Shown piece after piece: positions 28,187 to 36,553 of a stretch of DNA of 64,000 bases. Both the position numbers and the translations under genes were made by a program. Source of the stretch: a virus; the IMG/VR virus record IMGVR_UViG_3300020442_000008, positions 1-64,000 of that record, one strand, 5' to 3'. Under the pieces are notes generated by a model that saw only the letters and a program-made list of their open reading frames with translations, did not search any database and was not told where the DNA came from. The stretch's first letter is position 1. Each line of letters starts with the position of its first letter.

Positions 28187-28215
28187 TTGACATATTTAGC
28201 TTTTTTTGATATTAT
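28187..28215 (+). promoter_or_regulatory. Sigma-70-type promoter with short leader
   Basis: TTGACA, 17 nt, TATTAT, 19 nt before the ATG at 28235. It drives the outer-membrane gene and its small membrane partner, ended by the terminator at 29180, so this is a self-contained unit. Confidence 0.85.
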
Positions 28216-28234
28216 CATACTTTATTAATTCAAT

Positions 28235-28906
28235 ATGAATACAAAAACAAAACTAACATTGGTTGCTGCCCTATTTTTAGGTGCAGTAAGTTTAAACGCC
28301 GCTGAAGAGAGTTCTTTCTCAGGCTCTGCAAGCACTAAGTATACTTCAGATTATGCTCGAAGAGGGGCTTTGGTTTCTACCGAAGCTGCTCAAGCTTCTA
28401 TTGGTTTTTCCACGGAGGTTTCGGAGTTTGATGTATATGGAGACTTTTTCACAAGTCAATCTACAGATGCTGGGGTTGATAGTGATGAATTCACCATTGG
28501 TGTAGGCACGGACCTGTTTGAAGACACGATCAACGCTTCGATTGGACTATATAATACAGATTTTTCTGGGGCGGATAACGCCTTGGAATACTTTGTTCAA
28601 GTCCAATTGAATACAGCCCTAACTCCAACAATCTCATTCTTTGATGATACCGACGAAAGTTTGCAAACTTTTGAAGGTTCTTTGTCTTATAATGTTGATA
28701 CTGATTTAGTAGACCTAAATCTAGGAGGCTTACTTGGTTCGACTGACACTCTTGCGTCAGACAATCAAACTTATACAGGCTTAACAGCAGTAGTATCTAA
28801 AGATATCTCTGAAGACTTTAATGTTTTTACAGATATTTCTTTTTCAGATGCAGAATCCCGTGATTACGAAACGGTTTGGGGAATCGGATTAAATCTAAAC
28901 TTCTAA
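28235..28906 (+). CDS. Secreted outer-membrane beta-barrel protein
   Basis: 223 residues. A typical Sec signal peptide (Lys start, hydrophobic core, cleavage expected after ...SLNA, residue 22). The mature part is built of alternating strands (SASTKYTSDYARRG, FDVYGDFFTS, SIGLYNTDF) and ends GIGLNLNF, the aromatic C-terminus recognised by the BAM machinery. The SDYxxRG pattern recalls small TIGR02001-type porin-like proteins. A lysogeny-independent moron-like unit with its own promoter and terminator. Likely alters the infected cell's surface, for instance blocking superinfection or changing uptake. Confidence 0.8.
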   Translation: MNTKTKLTLVAALFLGAVSLNAAEESSFSGSASTKYTSDYARRGALVSTEAAQASIGFSTEVSEFDVYGDFFTSQSTDAGVDSDEFTIGVGTDLFEDTINASIGLYNTDFSGADNALEYFVQVQLNTALTPTISFFDDTDESLQTFEGSLSYNVDTDLVDLNLGGLLGSTDTLASDNQTYTGLTAVVSKDISEDFNVFTDISFSDAESRDYETVWGIGLNLNF

Positions 28907-28910
28907 TATT

Positions 28911-29153
28911 ATGAATAACGTAGTAGAAACAGTAAGAAACGCCGTAGGAGGCATCTTTAGCGTATTACTTTCGATTGTTGGGCTTCTTGTCCTCTCTCAA
29001 GTAGTATTCGGAGAATCCGTCGGTATGAATGTGATCTCCAACCTACAAGCCATTGTTAATGGTTTTGTTGGAGAAGGAGCAAGTTTAGCGGGGCTAATTA
29101 CCTTGTTACTTGTCGTGGCGCTGCTTCAAAAGCAGGGCAAAAACTCAGAATAA
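28911..29153 (+). CDS. Small two-span membrane protein
   Basis: 80 residues with two strong hydrophobic segments (GIFSVLLSIVGLLVLSQVVF and LAGLITLLLVVALLQ) around a short polar loop and a charged end. Size and layout fit a holin, but its pairing with the outer-membrane gene in one terminator-closed unit also fits an envelope-modifying role. Starts 4 bases after the upstream stop. Confidence 0.6.
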   Translation: MNNVVETVRNAVGGIFSVLLSIVGLLVLSQVVFGESVGMNVISNLQAIVNGFVGEGASLAGLITLLLVVALLQKQGKNSE

Positions 29154-29179
29154 TAAGGGTTATTGTTTTGAGTAATTAA

Positions 29180-29215
29180 AGAGAGCGGGGGTTTATCCCT
29201 GCTCTCTTTTTTTTT
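29180..29215 (+). terminator. Rho-independent terminator
   Basis: AGAGAGCGGGG pairs with CCCTGCTCTCT around a short GTTTAT loop, followed by nine T. Ends the outer-membrane/membrane-protein unit. Confidence 0.92.
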
Positions 29216-29230
29216 GTGTAATTACCTATT

Positions 29231-30130
29231 GTGAATTCTTTGGTTCCAGTTCACCTCCATATACCTAAAAATGCGGGGACTTATGTTCAAGATGTATTCA
29301 ACAGATACTTTATCCGCATTCTGGAGAGGGAAAAGAAAAAAGAAGCTTTTTGTGTACAAAAAATTAGCGTAGAAAGCCCGCTTTTTAATTTGACTTTAAC
29401 TGTAGAGTTTTTAACAGATTACTGGAAGAACGATGAAAATATGAAGGCGCATCCGGTTGCAGTAATGAGGGGTAAAAATAACCGAAGGGCTAAATCTTGC
29501 GGTATAGAAACATTTAAAACATATCTGAGAAACAAACAGTTAAGGCTTTTGGCTGTAGTTATTGAGCCTGTAGGAAATCAAGATGTAAGATCGGGTTTAT
29601 TTCAGGCTTATGAATTACTTGATATTTGCGGAAAAACGCCGTTGAATTTTTTAATTCTAAGGGATGCATTTTCAAGACAGCAATCGTTATATTACTACCT
29701 TACTGGAGAAGAATCCTCACATGAACCAACACACGGATCAATTAAGCAAGAAAGTTTTTTAGATTACATTAAATCTGAAAAAGTAGAAGATAGTTGGCTA
29801 ATTCGGGTTATCTCTGGAATGCCTGCAGAAGAATCCATTAGTAAAGGCTGGTTCAACTTAGCGGCAAGATTTCTTGATTTTCATAATTTTGAAATTAAAT
29901 CTATCGAGAATACAGATATATTAATAAATCAAGTTTTATTGAATTGTTTTAATAGAAAAGTTTCCGATTCGGATAGAGAACGAGCACTTAAGAACGTTTC
30001 TAGCAAATCTGCCAAAATAACAATAGATGATCTAGACGAAGAAACAAAACAAAAATTCTTAAATCGTACTCAGTGGGATAGAAAACTATGGGAGAGGTAT
30101 TGTCAAAATGCTAATATCACACAAACATAA
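29231..30130 (+). CDS. Sulfotransferase family protein 1
   Basis: 299 residues from a GTG start. HIPKNAGTYV (10-19) is the 5'-phosphosulfate loop and LILRDAFSRQQSLYYYL (from about 141, R144) the 3'-phosphate motif of PAPS-dependent sulfotransferases. Acts in the cytoplasm by sulfating a glycan, lipid or peptide acceptor; the host supplies PAPS. No membrane anchor. Followed by two shorter relatives, which are not close copies of it. Overlaps the second by 23 bases. Confidence 0.8.
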   Translation: MNSLVPVHLHIPKNAGTYVQDVFNRYFIRILEREKKKEAFCVQKISVESPLFNLTLTVEFLTDYWKNDENMKAHPVAVMRGKNNRRAKSCGIETFKTYLRNKQLRLLAVVIEPVGNQDVRSGLFQAYELLDICGKTPLNFLILRDAFSRQQSLYYYLTGEESSHEPTHGSIKQESFLDYIKSEKVEDSWLIRVISGMPAEESISKGWFNLAARFLDFHNFEIKSIENTDILINQVLLNCFNRKVSDSDRERALKNVSSKSAKITIDDLDEETKQKFLNRTQWDRKLWERYCQNANITQT

Positions 30131-30758
30131 ATTTATTACAATTGATATTCCAAAAACTGGCACAAGATCGCTCCGCCAGAGCTTGATTCCGTTAAAAGTT
30201 ATCAACATTTGTGGGGAGCCAAATTTAAATGCGGAATTTTATCAACATGATAATGCAATTCGCGTCAGAAAGCAATTCAAAAAAAATAACTGGAATTGGA
30301 ATGATTATTTTAAGTTTACGATTGTGCGTAACCCATGGGCTCGTTATTTTAGTTTTTTTAAATATTTTAAAAGTTACGGTGAGAAATATTTATGTCTAGA
30401 CGAATCAATAAATTGGGGTAAGCCTGAAATTAACCAAGGGAAACATTGCGCTGAATTATTCAAGAACAGAGATGACCACGCTGTATTAAGAAAAATTATA
30501 TTAAATAACAACTCACAAGATTCATATTATTCCGATGACAAGGGAAGGGTCATAGTTAATCATGTAGCGAGTTTTGAAAATCTTGAGGATGAGTTTGTGT
30601 TTTTATGTAATCAAGTTGGTATGAGCTCGCCTGGATTGCAACACGGAAACAAAAGTTCTAGCTTACTCAAGATGACAGATATTTATGACCAAGAATTAAT
30701 TGATCTTGTTGCCAAAAAAGAAAGCCGTGTAATAGAATTAAAAGGTTATACTATATAA
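30108..30758 (+). CDS. Sulfotransferase family protein 2
   Basis: 216 residues. DIPKTGTRSLRQSL (13-26) is the 5'-PAPS loop and FTIVRNPWARYFSFF (70-84) the 3'-phosphate motif, in the form used by carbohydrate (Sulfotransfer_2-like) enzymes. The start lies inside the end of the first sulfotransferase gene. Acceptor unknown; glycan is most likely given the GDP-fucose genes downstream. Confidence 0.85.
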   Translation: MLISHKHKFITIDIPKTGTRSLRQSLIPLKVINICGEPNLNAEFYQHDNAIRVRKQFKKNNWNWNDYFKFTIVRNPWARYFSFFKYFKSYGEKYLCLDESINWGKPEINQGKHCAELFKNRDDHAVLRKIILNNNSQDSYYSDDKGRVIVNHVASFENLEDEFVFLCNQVGMSSPGLQHGNKSSSLLKMTDIYDQELIDLVAKKESRVIELKGYTI

Positions 30759-30773
30759 AAATTATTTACTTAA

Positions 30774-31352
30774 ATGATATTGTCGCATAAATATAAATTT
30801 GTTTGCCTAAATCCGCCAAAAACTGGATCAGGATTTAGAGAAAATACGCTGAAACAATATGCTGATTTAAGCATTATTTCTGAAAAATCTTTAAACCTAA
30901 GACACTGGAATTCATCAGAAGCCTCAAATTACATCAAAAGCATAAATAAAAACCCAAATGATTATTATTGGTTTACTTTTGTTAGAAATCCGTGGGAGCG
31001 AATGATTTCTTGGGTTAATATGAAGAAAAATAAATTCTTAGATAACGGGGTCTCAGTAGATATTGATATTGAAGATTTTATTTCGCGCACATTAAAACAG
31101 AATAGTTTTAAAAATTATATATATCGTGATGGACAATTATTAGATTTTGTCGGTTCGCTTGAAAACATCACGGAAGATCTTCGTTTTATTTTAAATAAAT
31201 TAAATATTGATGCAGATATTGGCTTTAGAGAAGACAAGTATATCAAAAACTTCAAGGAAGAAATTAGAAGCCAGCTAAGCCAGAAGACGATTGATCTTAT
31301 TTTGTGTGCAGAAAAAGAAGTTATAGACATGAAGAATTACTCGTTTAAATAA
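30774..31352 (+). CDS. Sulfotransferase family protein 3
   Basis: 192 residues. NPPKTGSGFRENT (13-25) and FTFVRNPWERMISW (67-80) are the two PAPS motifs. It shares the MILSHKYKF opening style with protein 2, so these two probably arose by duplication. At 192 residues it is short for the family but keeps both motifs. Eight bases before the next gene. Confidence 0.85.
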   Translation: MILSHKYKFVCLNPPKTGSGFRENTLKQYADLSIISEKSLNLRHWNSSEASNYIKSINKNPNDYYWFTFVRNPWERMISWVNMKKNKFLDNGVSVDIDIEDFISRTLKQNSFKNYIYRDGQLLDFVGSLENITEDLRFILNKLNIDADIGFREDKYIKNFKEEIRSQLSQKTIDLILCAEKEVIDMKNYSFK

Positions 31353-31360
31353 TATTCGAT

Positions 31361-32071
31361 ATGAAAATATATACTTACTATCAAGATATCAATTTTTCCA
31401 GTCAACGAGAATTAATTAATTTATGGAAAATTAGTTGGTCTCGACATGGCTACGAACCTATCGTGCTTAATCTGGAAGATGCAAAAAAGCATCCGTATTT
31501 TGAAACTTTGAACTTAGAAATGCGTAGAATATTTAAAGAAATAACAAATAAAGAAATTAATGACTACGGAATGAGTTGTTGGTTTCGCTGGTTAGCGTAC
31601 GCAACTCAAAAAGAAGAAGTTTTTTATGTTTCCGATTATGATGCAATAAATATTAATTTTCCAATTACAGAGCCGAGAGATAAACTTCATTTAATGGATA
31701 ACTGGGTTCCATTTTTAGCAAGCGGAACGCCCGATCAATTTGAAAATTTATGCAAAGCATTTGTTAATGTCAGTAATGAACGCATCGACAGTTTAAAGAA
31801 ACAGGCAACACACTATCATGATCAAGAGTTTTTTAATTATAATTTCATGCCAAAGAACAATAGTACGGCAGGAGAACTGAGAAAGAAATATAATATTTTA
31901 ATGACGAGAGACAGAACAAGATTCGGGGGAGCCAACATCAACTCAAACGTTTTAGTGCATCATGTATCGCATAACATGGTCAAGGTTACGCTTCAAACAA
32001 AATCTCCTAACAAAAAATATAGTGAAAGAGAGAGAATTATAATTGTCCGTGATTTATTAAAATTGGGGTAA
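31361..32071 (+). CDS. Glycosyltransferase-like protein
   Basis: 236 residues. IYTYYQDINFSSQRELINLWKISW opening and YVSDYDAI with a D-x-D-type site resemble short GT-A-like enzymes found in polysaccharide clusters (the DUF5672/capsule type). HYHDQEFFNYNF could be the acceptor-side segment. No signal or membrane part. Placed between sulfotransferases and GDP-sugar genes. Assignment moderate. Confidence 0.55.
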   Translation: MKIYTYYQDINFSSQRELINLWKISWSRHGYEPIVLNLEDAKKHPYFETLNLEMRRIFKEITNKEINDYGMSCWFRWLAYATQKEEVFYVSDYDAININFPITEPRDKLHLMDNWVPFLASGTPDQFENLCKAFVNVSNERIDSLKKQATHYHDQEFFNYNFMPKNNSTAGELRKKYNILMTRDRTRFGGANINSNVLVHHVSHNMVKVTLQTKSPNKKYSERERIIIVRDLLKLG

Positions 32072-32146
32072 TAGACATGAGCGCAGTTTTTTAACAAATA
32101 AACAAAAGAAAATTGATTAATTATTAAAATCACCACATAATATAAT

Positions 32147-32374
32147 GTGGACGAAGATTTAGAATTTATCAGCCCTAGGGATTACGACGAACAAACTGAT
32201 GCATTTAGATTTGAGTTAGATAATTTAGTAGAAAGATTCTTAGAAGAATTTGATTTAAACACTATTACATTGGTTGGAGCATTAACAGAAAAAACAAAAG
32301 AGTTGCTTGAAGTAGGGAGTATTGAATTCGAAATGGACGAAGATTTTTTTGACGAAGAGGAGGATGAACTTTGA
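32147..32374 (+). CDS. Small acidic hypothetical protein
   Basis: 75 residues from a GTG start; more than 40% Asp/Glu, ending DEEEDEL. TTGATT/CATAAT with 17-nt spacing lies 5 bases before the GTG, a weak variant of the leaderless promoter. Perhaps a DNA mimic or regulator, based only on charge. Overlaps the next gene by TTGA. Confidence 0.55.
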   Translation: MDEDLEFISPRDYDEQTDAFRFELDNLVERFLEEFDLNTITLVGALTEKTKELLEVGSIEFEMDEDFFDEEEDEL

Positions 32375-32550
32375 GGCCATGGAGGGACTGTAATTCTTTA
32401 GGTAAACTTTTGATTATATGCTGCTTGATTAATATGTTTTTTTGTATCGAACTCGCTATTATAGGTCACCCCTTAGCGATTTTTAGTGTTTTTTCAGCAG
32501 CCTGTTGCGGGTTAGGAACTTATTCTCGCAAGGCAACAAAAGATGTGTAA
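32371..32550 (+). CDS. Small two-span membrane protein, TTG start
   Basis: 59 residues. The frame has no earlier ATG; a TTG at 32371 has a strong GAGGAGGA Shine-Dalgarno 7-8 bases upstream and overlaps the previous stop, which supports it. Two hydrophobic stretches (LLIICCLINMFFCIELAII and LAIFSVFSAACCGLG). Six Cys, which is unusual here. Function unknown. Confidence 0.55.
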   Translation: MRPWRDCNSLGKLLIICCLINMFFCIELAIIGHPLAIFSVFSAACCGLGTYSRKATKDV

Positions 32551-32559
32551 CATATATTT

Positions 32560-32793
32560 ATGAAGATTGATTTAATTGATTTAATTTTTCTTGCAATTGG
32601 AGCTTGGGTAGTATATTATATCTATTCCTTACAAAATGCAAATAACGAACTTCAATCTATTATTGACTCTCAAAATACAGTTCTTGAATCTCAAAGAATT
32701 TATATACATGAAGTCAACAAAATGCTGGGAATCAACCCCTACTTATATCAAGAGTATTCTCAACCAAAAAAGCAGAATTTCGGACCGATCTAA
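32560..32793 (+). CDS. Membrane-anchored coiled-coil protein
   Basis: 77 residues: one N-terminal span (LIFLAIGAWVVYYIYS) then a coiled coil (LQNANNELQSIIDSQNTVLE) and a Pro/Tyr/Gln tail. The layout resembles an inner-membrane spanin, but a spanin partner with a lipobox is not adjacent, so this is only a suggestion. Confidence 0.55.
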   Translation: MKIDLIDLIFLAIGAWVVYYIYSLQNANNELQSIIDSQNTVLESQRIYIHEVNKMLGINPYLYQEYSQPKKQNFGPI

Positions 32794-33243
32794 ATGACAC
32801 TTCAAGAATTACTAAAATCAACGAGATATAAACCTGTCTTTAATAAGGTTTACAAACATTATCTATCAGAATCATATACTGTTAGCAAAATTGAAAACAT
32901 GGACACTGGATTTTTGCGAGCTTTTGATGAACTAAGAGAGATGACCCCAGAAACCCATGAAGACAAAGATGTAAGCCATTCCACGATTTACATAAAAGAG
33001 GTTCATCAAGATCAAGAAGCCTATATTGATGTATGCTTAAGAAATGAAGATGGAGACGAATACTTCTCATTGGATTTTTTACCTTGGAAATCCTTATTGC
33101 AACTTAATATTGATTCAAATATTAAATTAAATAAAGAAGAGATGATGGCCCATATTTTATGGGAGCTTACCTTTTGGGGGTTTTCTTCTGCAAGCGTAGA
33201 TGCACAAGGAAAAAAATTAATAGATATTGCCGAGGAAGATTAA
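32794..33243 (+). CDS. Hypothetical phage protein
   Basis: 149 residues, soluble, starting directly after the previous stop. Opens MTLQELLKSTRYKPVFNKVY and ends with a WELTFWGFSS segment, the kind of layout seen in conserved phage proteins of unknown role. No enzymatic motif seen. Confidence 0.6.
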   Translation: MTLQELLKSTRYKPVFNKVYKHYLSESYTVSKIENMDTGFLRAFDELREMTPETHEDKDVSHSTIYIKEVHQDQEAYIDVCLRNEDGDEYFSLDFLPWKSLLQLNIDSNIKLNKEEMMAHILWELTFWGFSSASVDAQGKKLIDIAEED

Positions 33244-33855
33244 ATGCCGTACTCTCAAGCAGGACAGGATATTTTTGTTAATCATTTATTTAAAGATTCA
33301 AATAGATTTTTTTTAGATTTTGGCTGCGGGGATGGCATAAACAAACCATGCGGAAACAATACTATGTTTCTAGAGCAAATGGGTTGGAATGGAATCTCTA
33401 TTGACATAAACCCCGATTATATAAATAGATTTAATCAGACGAGAAAAACAAAAGCGTATTGTATTGACTTAACAAAAGTAGATATCGTTAAAACAATGGA
33501 AGAGATTGGTTGCCCAAAATCTATAGATTACTTTTCATTTGATATCGATGATGCAACCTTGCAAGTTTTAAATAATTTCCCTTTTGATTATTTTGAGTTT
33601 AAGTTTATCACCTTTGAGCACGATTTATATAGAGGACAGTATGCTTTAAAGGCGTTTTCCAACAAACTTTTTGAAGATCAAGGCTATAGATTACTATTTG
33701 AAAATGTTTCCTTTTCTGGAGTAAGAGATAACCAATTAGTGGCAGTAGAAGATTGGTACATTAATCCAAAGTTTTTTGATTACCCGTGTATTAAAAAAGG
33801 AGCGGACTCAAGATCTTTGATATATGAGTACGAAAAATTTAAAAATTCAATATGA
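33244..33855 (+). CDS. FkbM-type methyltransferase
   Basis: 203 residues. SQAGQDIFVNHLF and FFLDFGCGDGINKPCGNNTMF are the FkbM N-terminus and SAM-binding GxGxG loop; WNGISIDINPDYI binds the SAM ribose; DYFSFDIDDATLQVL carries motif IV. O-methylates sugars in many polysaccharide clusters. Starts right after the preceding stop and overlaps gmd by 4 bases. The target is probably a glycan built by this cassette. Confidence 0.8.
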   Translation: MPYSQAGQDIFVNHLFKDSNRFFLDFGCGDGINKPCGNNTMFLEQMGWNGISIDINPDYINRFNQTRKTKAYCIDLTKVDIVKTMEEIGCPKSIDYFSFDIDDATLQVLNNFPFDYFEFKFITFEHDLYRGQYALKAFSNKLFEDQGYRLLFENVSFSGVRDNQLVAVEDWYINPKFFDYPCIKKGADSRSLIYEYEKFKNSI

Positions 33856-34901
33856 AAAAAATAATTATCACAGGAGTAACAGGTCAAGATGGAAGTCATA
33901 TGGCAGACTATTTACTGAAAAATACAAACCATAAGATATATGGAGCAGTAAGAAGACTTAGCGTTAAAAATCATGAGAATATTTTACATTTAGAAAACGA
34001 ACCTAGGTTTAATTTAATTGATATGGATTTAAATGACGCGCACAGCATAAGGGATGTTGTTCTGGACATAAAGCCTGACTATTTTATTAATTTTGCAGCG
34101 CAATCTTTTGTTGCAGGAAGTTGGAAGTACCCGATTCAAACATGGGATACAGATGCAAACGCTGTTCTACATATATTAGAATCTATTCGTAGATTTTCTC
34201 CGCATTGTAGATTTTATAATGCGGGCTCCTCAGAAGAATTTGGAGATGTAGCATATTCACCTCAAGACGAAAAGCATCCCTTATTACCTCAATCTCCTTA
34301 CGGGGCAGCAAAATGCGCCGCTAGACATATTGTAAGGGTTTATAAAGAGTCTTATGGCTTATACGCCGTCCAGGGTTGGCTTTTTAACCATGAAGGAGTG
34401 AGGAGAGGGCTCGACTTCGTCACAAGGAAAATTTCGGATGCTGTAGCAAAAATTAAATTTTCGATTGTAAATAATTTAGAACTACCTTGTTTTGAATTAG
34501 GCAATCTAGAAGCTCAAAGAGACTGGAGCGATGCAGAGGATTTTATGGAGGGGGTTTGGTTAATGATGAATCAAGATCGTCCATTTAATTATGTACTCGC
34601 AAGTGGTGAGATGCATACGATTAGGGAGTTTGTGGATGAGTGCTTTAAGTGTGCAGGGATCGATGGTTCTTGGAAATTTCAAAATGGTTCAAATAAACCA
34701 GAGGATGAAGTTTTTATGAAAGATACTGGAGAAATTTTACTTAAAATCAATCCTAAATTTTATAGACCAGCAGAAGTGCATGAATTATGTGGAGACCCAA
34801 GATTGGCAGAATCTGAATTACATTGGAAGAGGAAGACCGACTTTAAAGGTCTGGTTCAAAAAATGTATGAACATGATGAGCGGAAACACTTTAATAAATG
34901 A
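33852..34901 (+). CDS. gmd: GDP-mannose 4,6-dehydratase
   Basis: 349 residues, extended short-chain dehydrogenase. IITGVTGQDGSHMADYLL is the NADP-binding GxxGxxG loop in the form typical of GMD (with the GQDGS start), NAGSSEEFGDV holds the catalytic Ser/Glu, and SPYGAAKCAA the Tyr-x-x-x-Lys pair (YGVAK in most enzymes). Converts GDP-mannose to GDP-4-keto-6-deoxymannose. The next gene encodes the following step, and together they supply GDP-fucose. ATGA overlap with the FkbM gene. Confidence 0.9.
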   Translation: MKKIIITGVTGQDGSHMADYLLKNTNHKIYGAVRRLSVKNHENILHLENEPRFNLIDMDLNDAHSIRDVVLDIKPDYFINFAAQSFVAGSWKYPIQTWDTDANAVLHILESIRRFSPHCRFYNAGSSEEFGDVAYSPQDEKHPLLPQSPYGAAKCAARHIVRVYKESYGLYAVQGWLFNHEGVRRGLDFVTRKISDAVAKIKFSIVNNLELPCFELGNLEAQRDWSDAEDFMEGVWLMMNQDRPFNYVLASGEMHTIREFVDECFKCAGIDGSWKFQNGSNKPEDEVFMKDTGEILLKINPKFYRPAEVHELCGDPRLAESELHWKRKTDFKGLVQKMYEHDERKHFNK

Positions 34902-35832
34902 GAGAATTTTCATTGCAGGACACAAAGGTATGGTTGGTTCTGCACTCTGGAGGCGTTTAAAAGATTACGATGTTATTACGCTAGATAAATCTAAATTAGA
35001 TTTAATTAATCAACAGTCTGTTGAGGAGTTTTTTGCAGAGTATAAGCCAACTATGGTGGTGAATTGCGCAGCAAAAGTCGGAGGAATCCTAGCAAATAAT
35101 TCCTTCAAAGGTGAATTCATTTTTAATAATTTACAAATTTCAGCAAACATCATCAACCAATCGCACAAACATGGGGTAAAGAAATTAATTAACCTAGGAT
35201 CATCTTGTATATATCCCAAGCAGTGCGAAATCCCCATAGTTGAAGAGTCTCTCTTAAGTGGAAAGCTAGAACCCACAAACGAACCGTATGCAATAGCTAA
35301 AATAGCAGCATTAAAAACCTGTGAGAGTTATTTTTATCAATATGGAAGCAACTTCTACTCATTAATGCCTTGTAATCTTTATGGTTTTGGAGATAATTTT
35401 GACCTAGAGACATCTCATGTTTTACCAGCGTTAATGAGAAAGATAGACCACGCAAAGCGCAATAATATAAATTGTGTTGAGATCTGGGGTTCGGGAAAAC
35501 CCTTGAGGGAATTCTTATTTGTAGACGATTTAGCGGAGGCGATTGAATTTTGCTTAATTAATATTGATGCGGAAAATATCTATTCCCAAGGGGTGTCACA
35601 TTTAAATTGTGGCTCAGAAGAAGAGGTTTCAATTATGGAATTGGTTTATTTAATATCTGATGTTATTGGATATAAGGGAGATTTTTCTTTCGATTCCTCA
35701 AAACCAGACGGGACTTTTAGAAAAAAAATGGATAACTCTAGGATGACTGACTCTGGATTCACAGCCAGAACAAAACTAAAAGATGGACTAAAGATGACAT
35801 ACAAGTGGTTCAAAGAATTAAATTTATCTTGA
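34876..35832 (+). CDS. fcl: GDP-L-fucose synthase
   Basis: About 318 residues from the ATG at 34876; an earlier in-frame ATG at 34780 lies inside gmd. IFIAGHKGMVGSAL is the NADP loop with the family's H-x-G-M-V-G-S, NLGSSCIYPKQC the catalytic Ser/Cys/Tyr region and NEPYAIAKIAAL the Y-x-x-x-K. Epimerises and reduces the GMD product to GDP-L-fucose. Overlaps gmd by 26 bases, so the pathway is translated as a unit. Confidence 0.9.
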   Translation: MSGNTLINERIFIAGHKGMVGSALWRRLKDYDVITLDKSKLDLINQQSVEEFFAEYKPTMVVNCAAKVGGILANNSFKGEFIFNNLQISANIINQSHKHGVKKLINLGSSCIYPKQCEIPIVEESLLSGKLEPTNEPYAIAKIAALKTCESYFYQYGSNFYSLMPCNLYGFGDNFDLETSHVLPALMRKIDHAKRNNINCVEIWGSGKPLREFLFVDDLAEAIEFCLINIDAENIYSQGVSHLNCGSEEEVSIMELVYLISDVIGYKGDFSFDSSKPDGTFRKKMDNSRMTDSGFTARTKLKDGLKMTYKWFKELNLS

Positions 35833-35857
35833 CAAAATTGAGTTTTTAGTTCATATT
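35829..35857 (+). promoter_or_regulatory. Promoter, leaderless spacing
   Basis: TTGACA, 17 nt, CATATT, then 6 nt to the ATG at 35864. The -35 box overlaps the stop codon region of fcl. Confidence 0.65.
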
Positions 35858-35863
35858 AATACT

Positions 35864-36031
35864 ATGAACGAAAGACAAAAGCGTTATCTTAAAACGAAGA
35901 AAGGGCAGGAAGCTCAGAAAAAAGCTCAGAAAAAGTATGACGAAAATAATCTCGAAAAAAGACGAGAACAAAAACGTGAGTACATGAGAAGAAAAAGAGC
36001 AGAAGACCCTAATTACTGCAAATGGAAATAA
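35864..36031 (+). CDS. Small highly basic, likely nucleic-acid-binding protein
   Basis: 55 residues, about 45% Lys/Arg, with KRREQKREYMRRKRAEDP near the C-terminus. Probably one long helix. Too short for a known fold; DNA or RNA binding is inferred from charge. Transcribed from a leaderless-type promoter. Confidence 0.6.
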   Translation: MNERQKRYLKTKKGQEAQKKAQKKYDENNLEKRREQKREYMRRKRAEDPNYCKWK

Positions 36032-36033
36032 TC

Positions 36034-36516
36034 ATGAAATATATTATTATATTTATATTGTTCTCTGCTTGCGTGGGGTTTGCATTTGAAGAGTCAATGC
36101 CAACTTATGATATGTATTCTCAAGATGTCAGAGACGAATACAGTCAATATCTAAGAGAGCAAGAACATTTAGTGCTACTATCGATGTTGGATAGTTTTAC
36201 AGATAAAGGTTTTTCCTATGTTGTCATCCACGATTCCGTAGAAACAGAGTATCCAAGCTGGAGGTATTCGGAATGGCTTGGTTATTTTTATCAATCAAAT
36301 TCGATTTGGGTCTTTCACCCAAAACTGCAATGGGTTTATCCATATGCAACCCATAATGGATTTTGGCTATGGGTAGAATCTATCGGCTGGATTTGGACGA
36401 ATAAAGATTGCTACCCGTTTTTTTGCAGGGAAAATGGAGAGAAGCTATACTTATATGACACAGAAGGGAGTGCGATCTTTTACTGCTACAGTTCGCAGGA
36501 TTTAATAAAATTGTAG
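36034..36516 (+). CDS. Secreted Trp/Tyr-rich repeat protein
   Basis: About 160 residues. A Sec signal peptide (IIIFILFSACVGFA) is followed by an acidic stretch and then WxYSEWLGYFYQSN, VFHPKLQWVYPY, GFWLWVESIGWIWTNKD and YLYD blocks. The same HP...GW...W-I-W pattern occurs in the large virion protein at 6605-10201, and similar blocks are common in secreted Verrucomicrobiota proteins (from memory, not searched). Probably an envelope or surface protein acquired from the host. Start chosen at 36034, two bases after the preceding stop. Confidence 0.65.
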   Translation: MKYIIIFILFSACVGFAFEESMPTYDMYSQDVRDEYSQYLREQEHLVLLSMLDSFTDKGFSYVVIHDSVETEYPSWRYSEWLGYFYQSNSIWVFHPKLQWVYPYATHNGFWLWVESIGWIWTNKDCYPFFCRENGEKLYLYDTEGSAIFYCYSSQDLIKL

Positions 36517-36553
36517 TTTTTTAATACTAATGTGTAATATATTTGCACAGATT

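Noticed and set aside
32371-32374. Programmed frameshift from the acidic protein into the membrane gene
   Set aside because: The TTGA junction has its own strong Shine-Dalgarno and needs no slippery site; separate initiation explains it.
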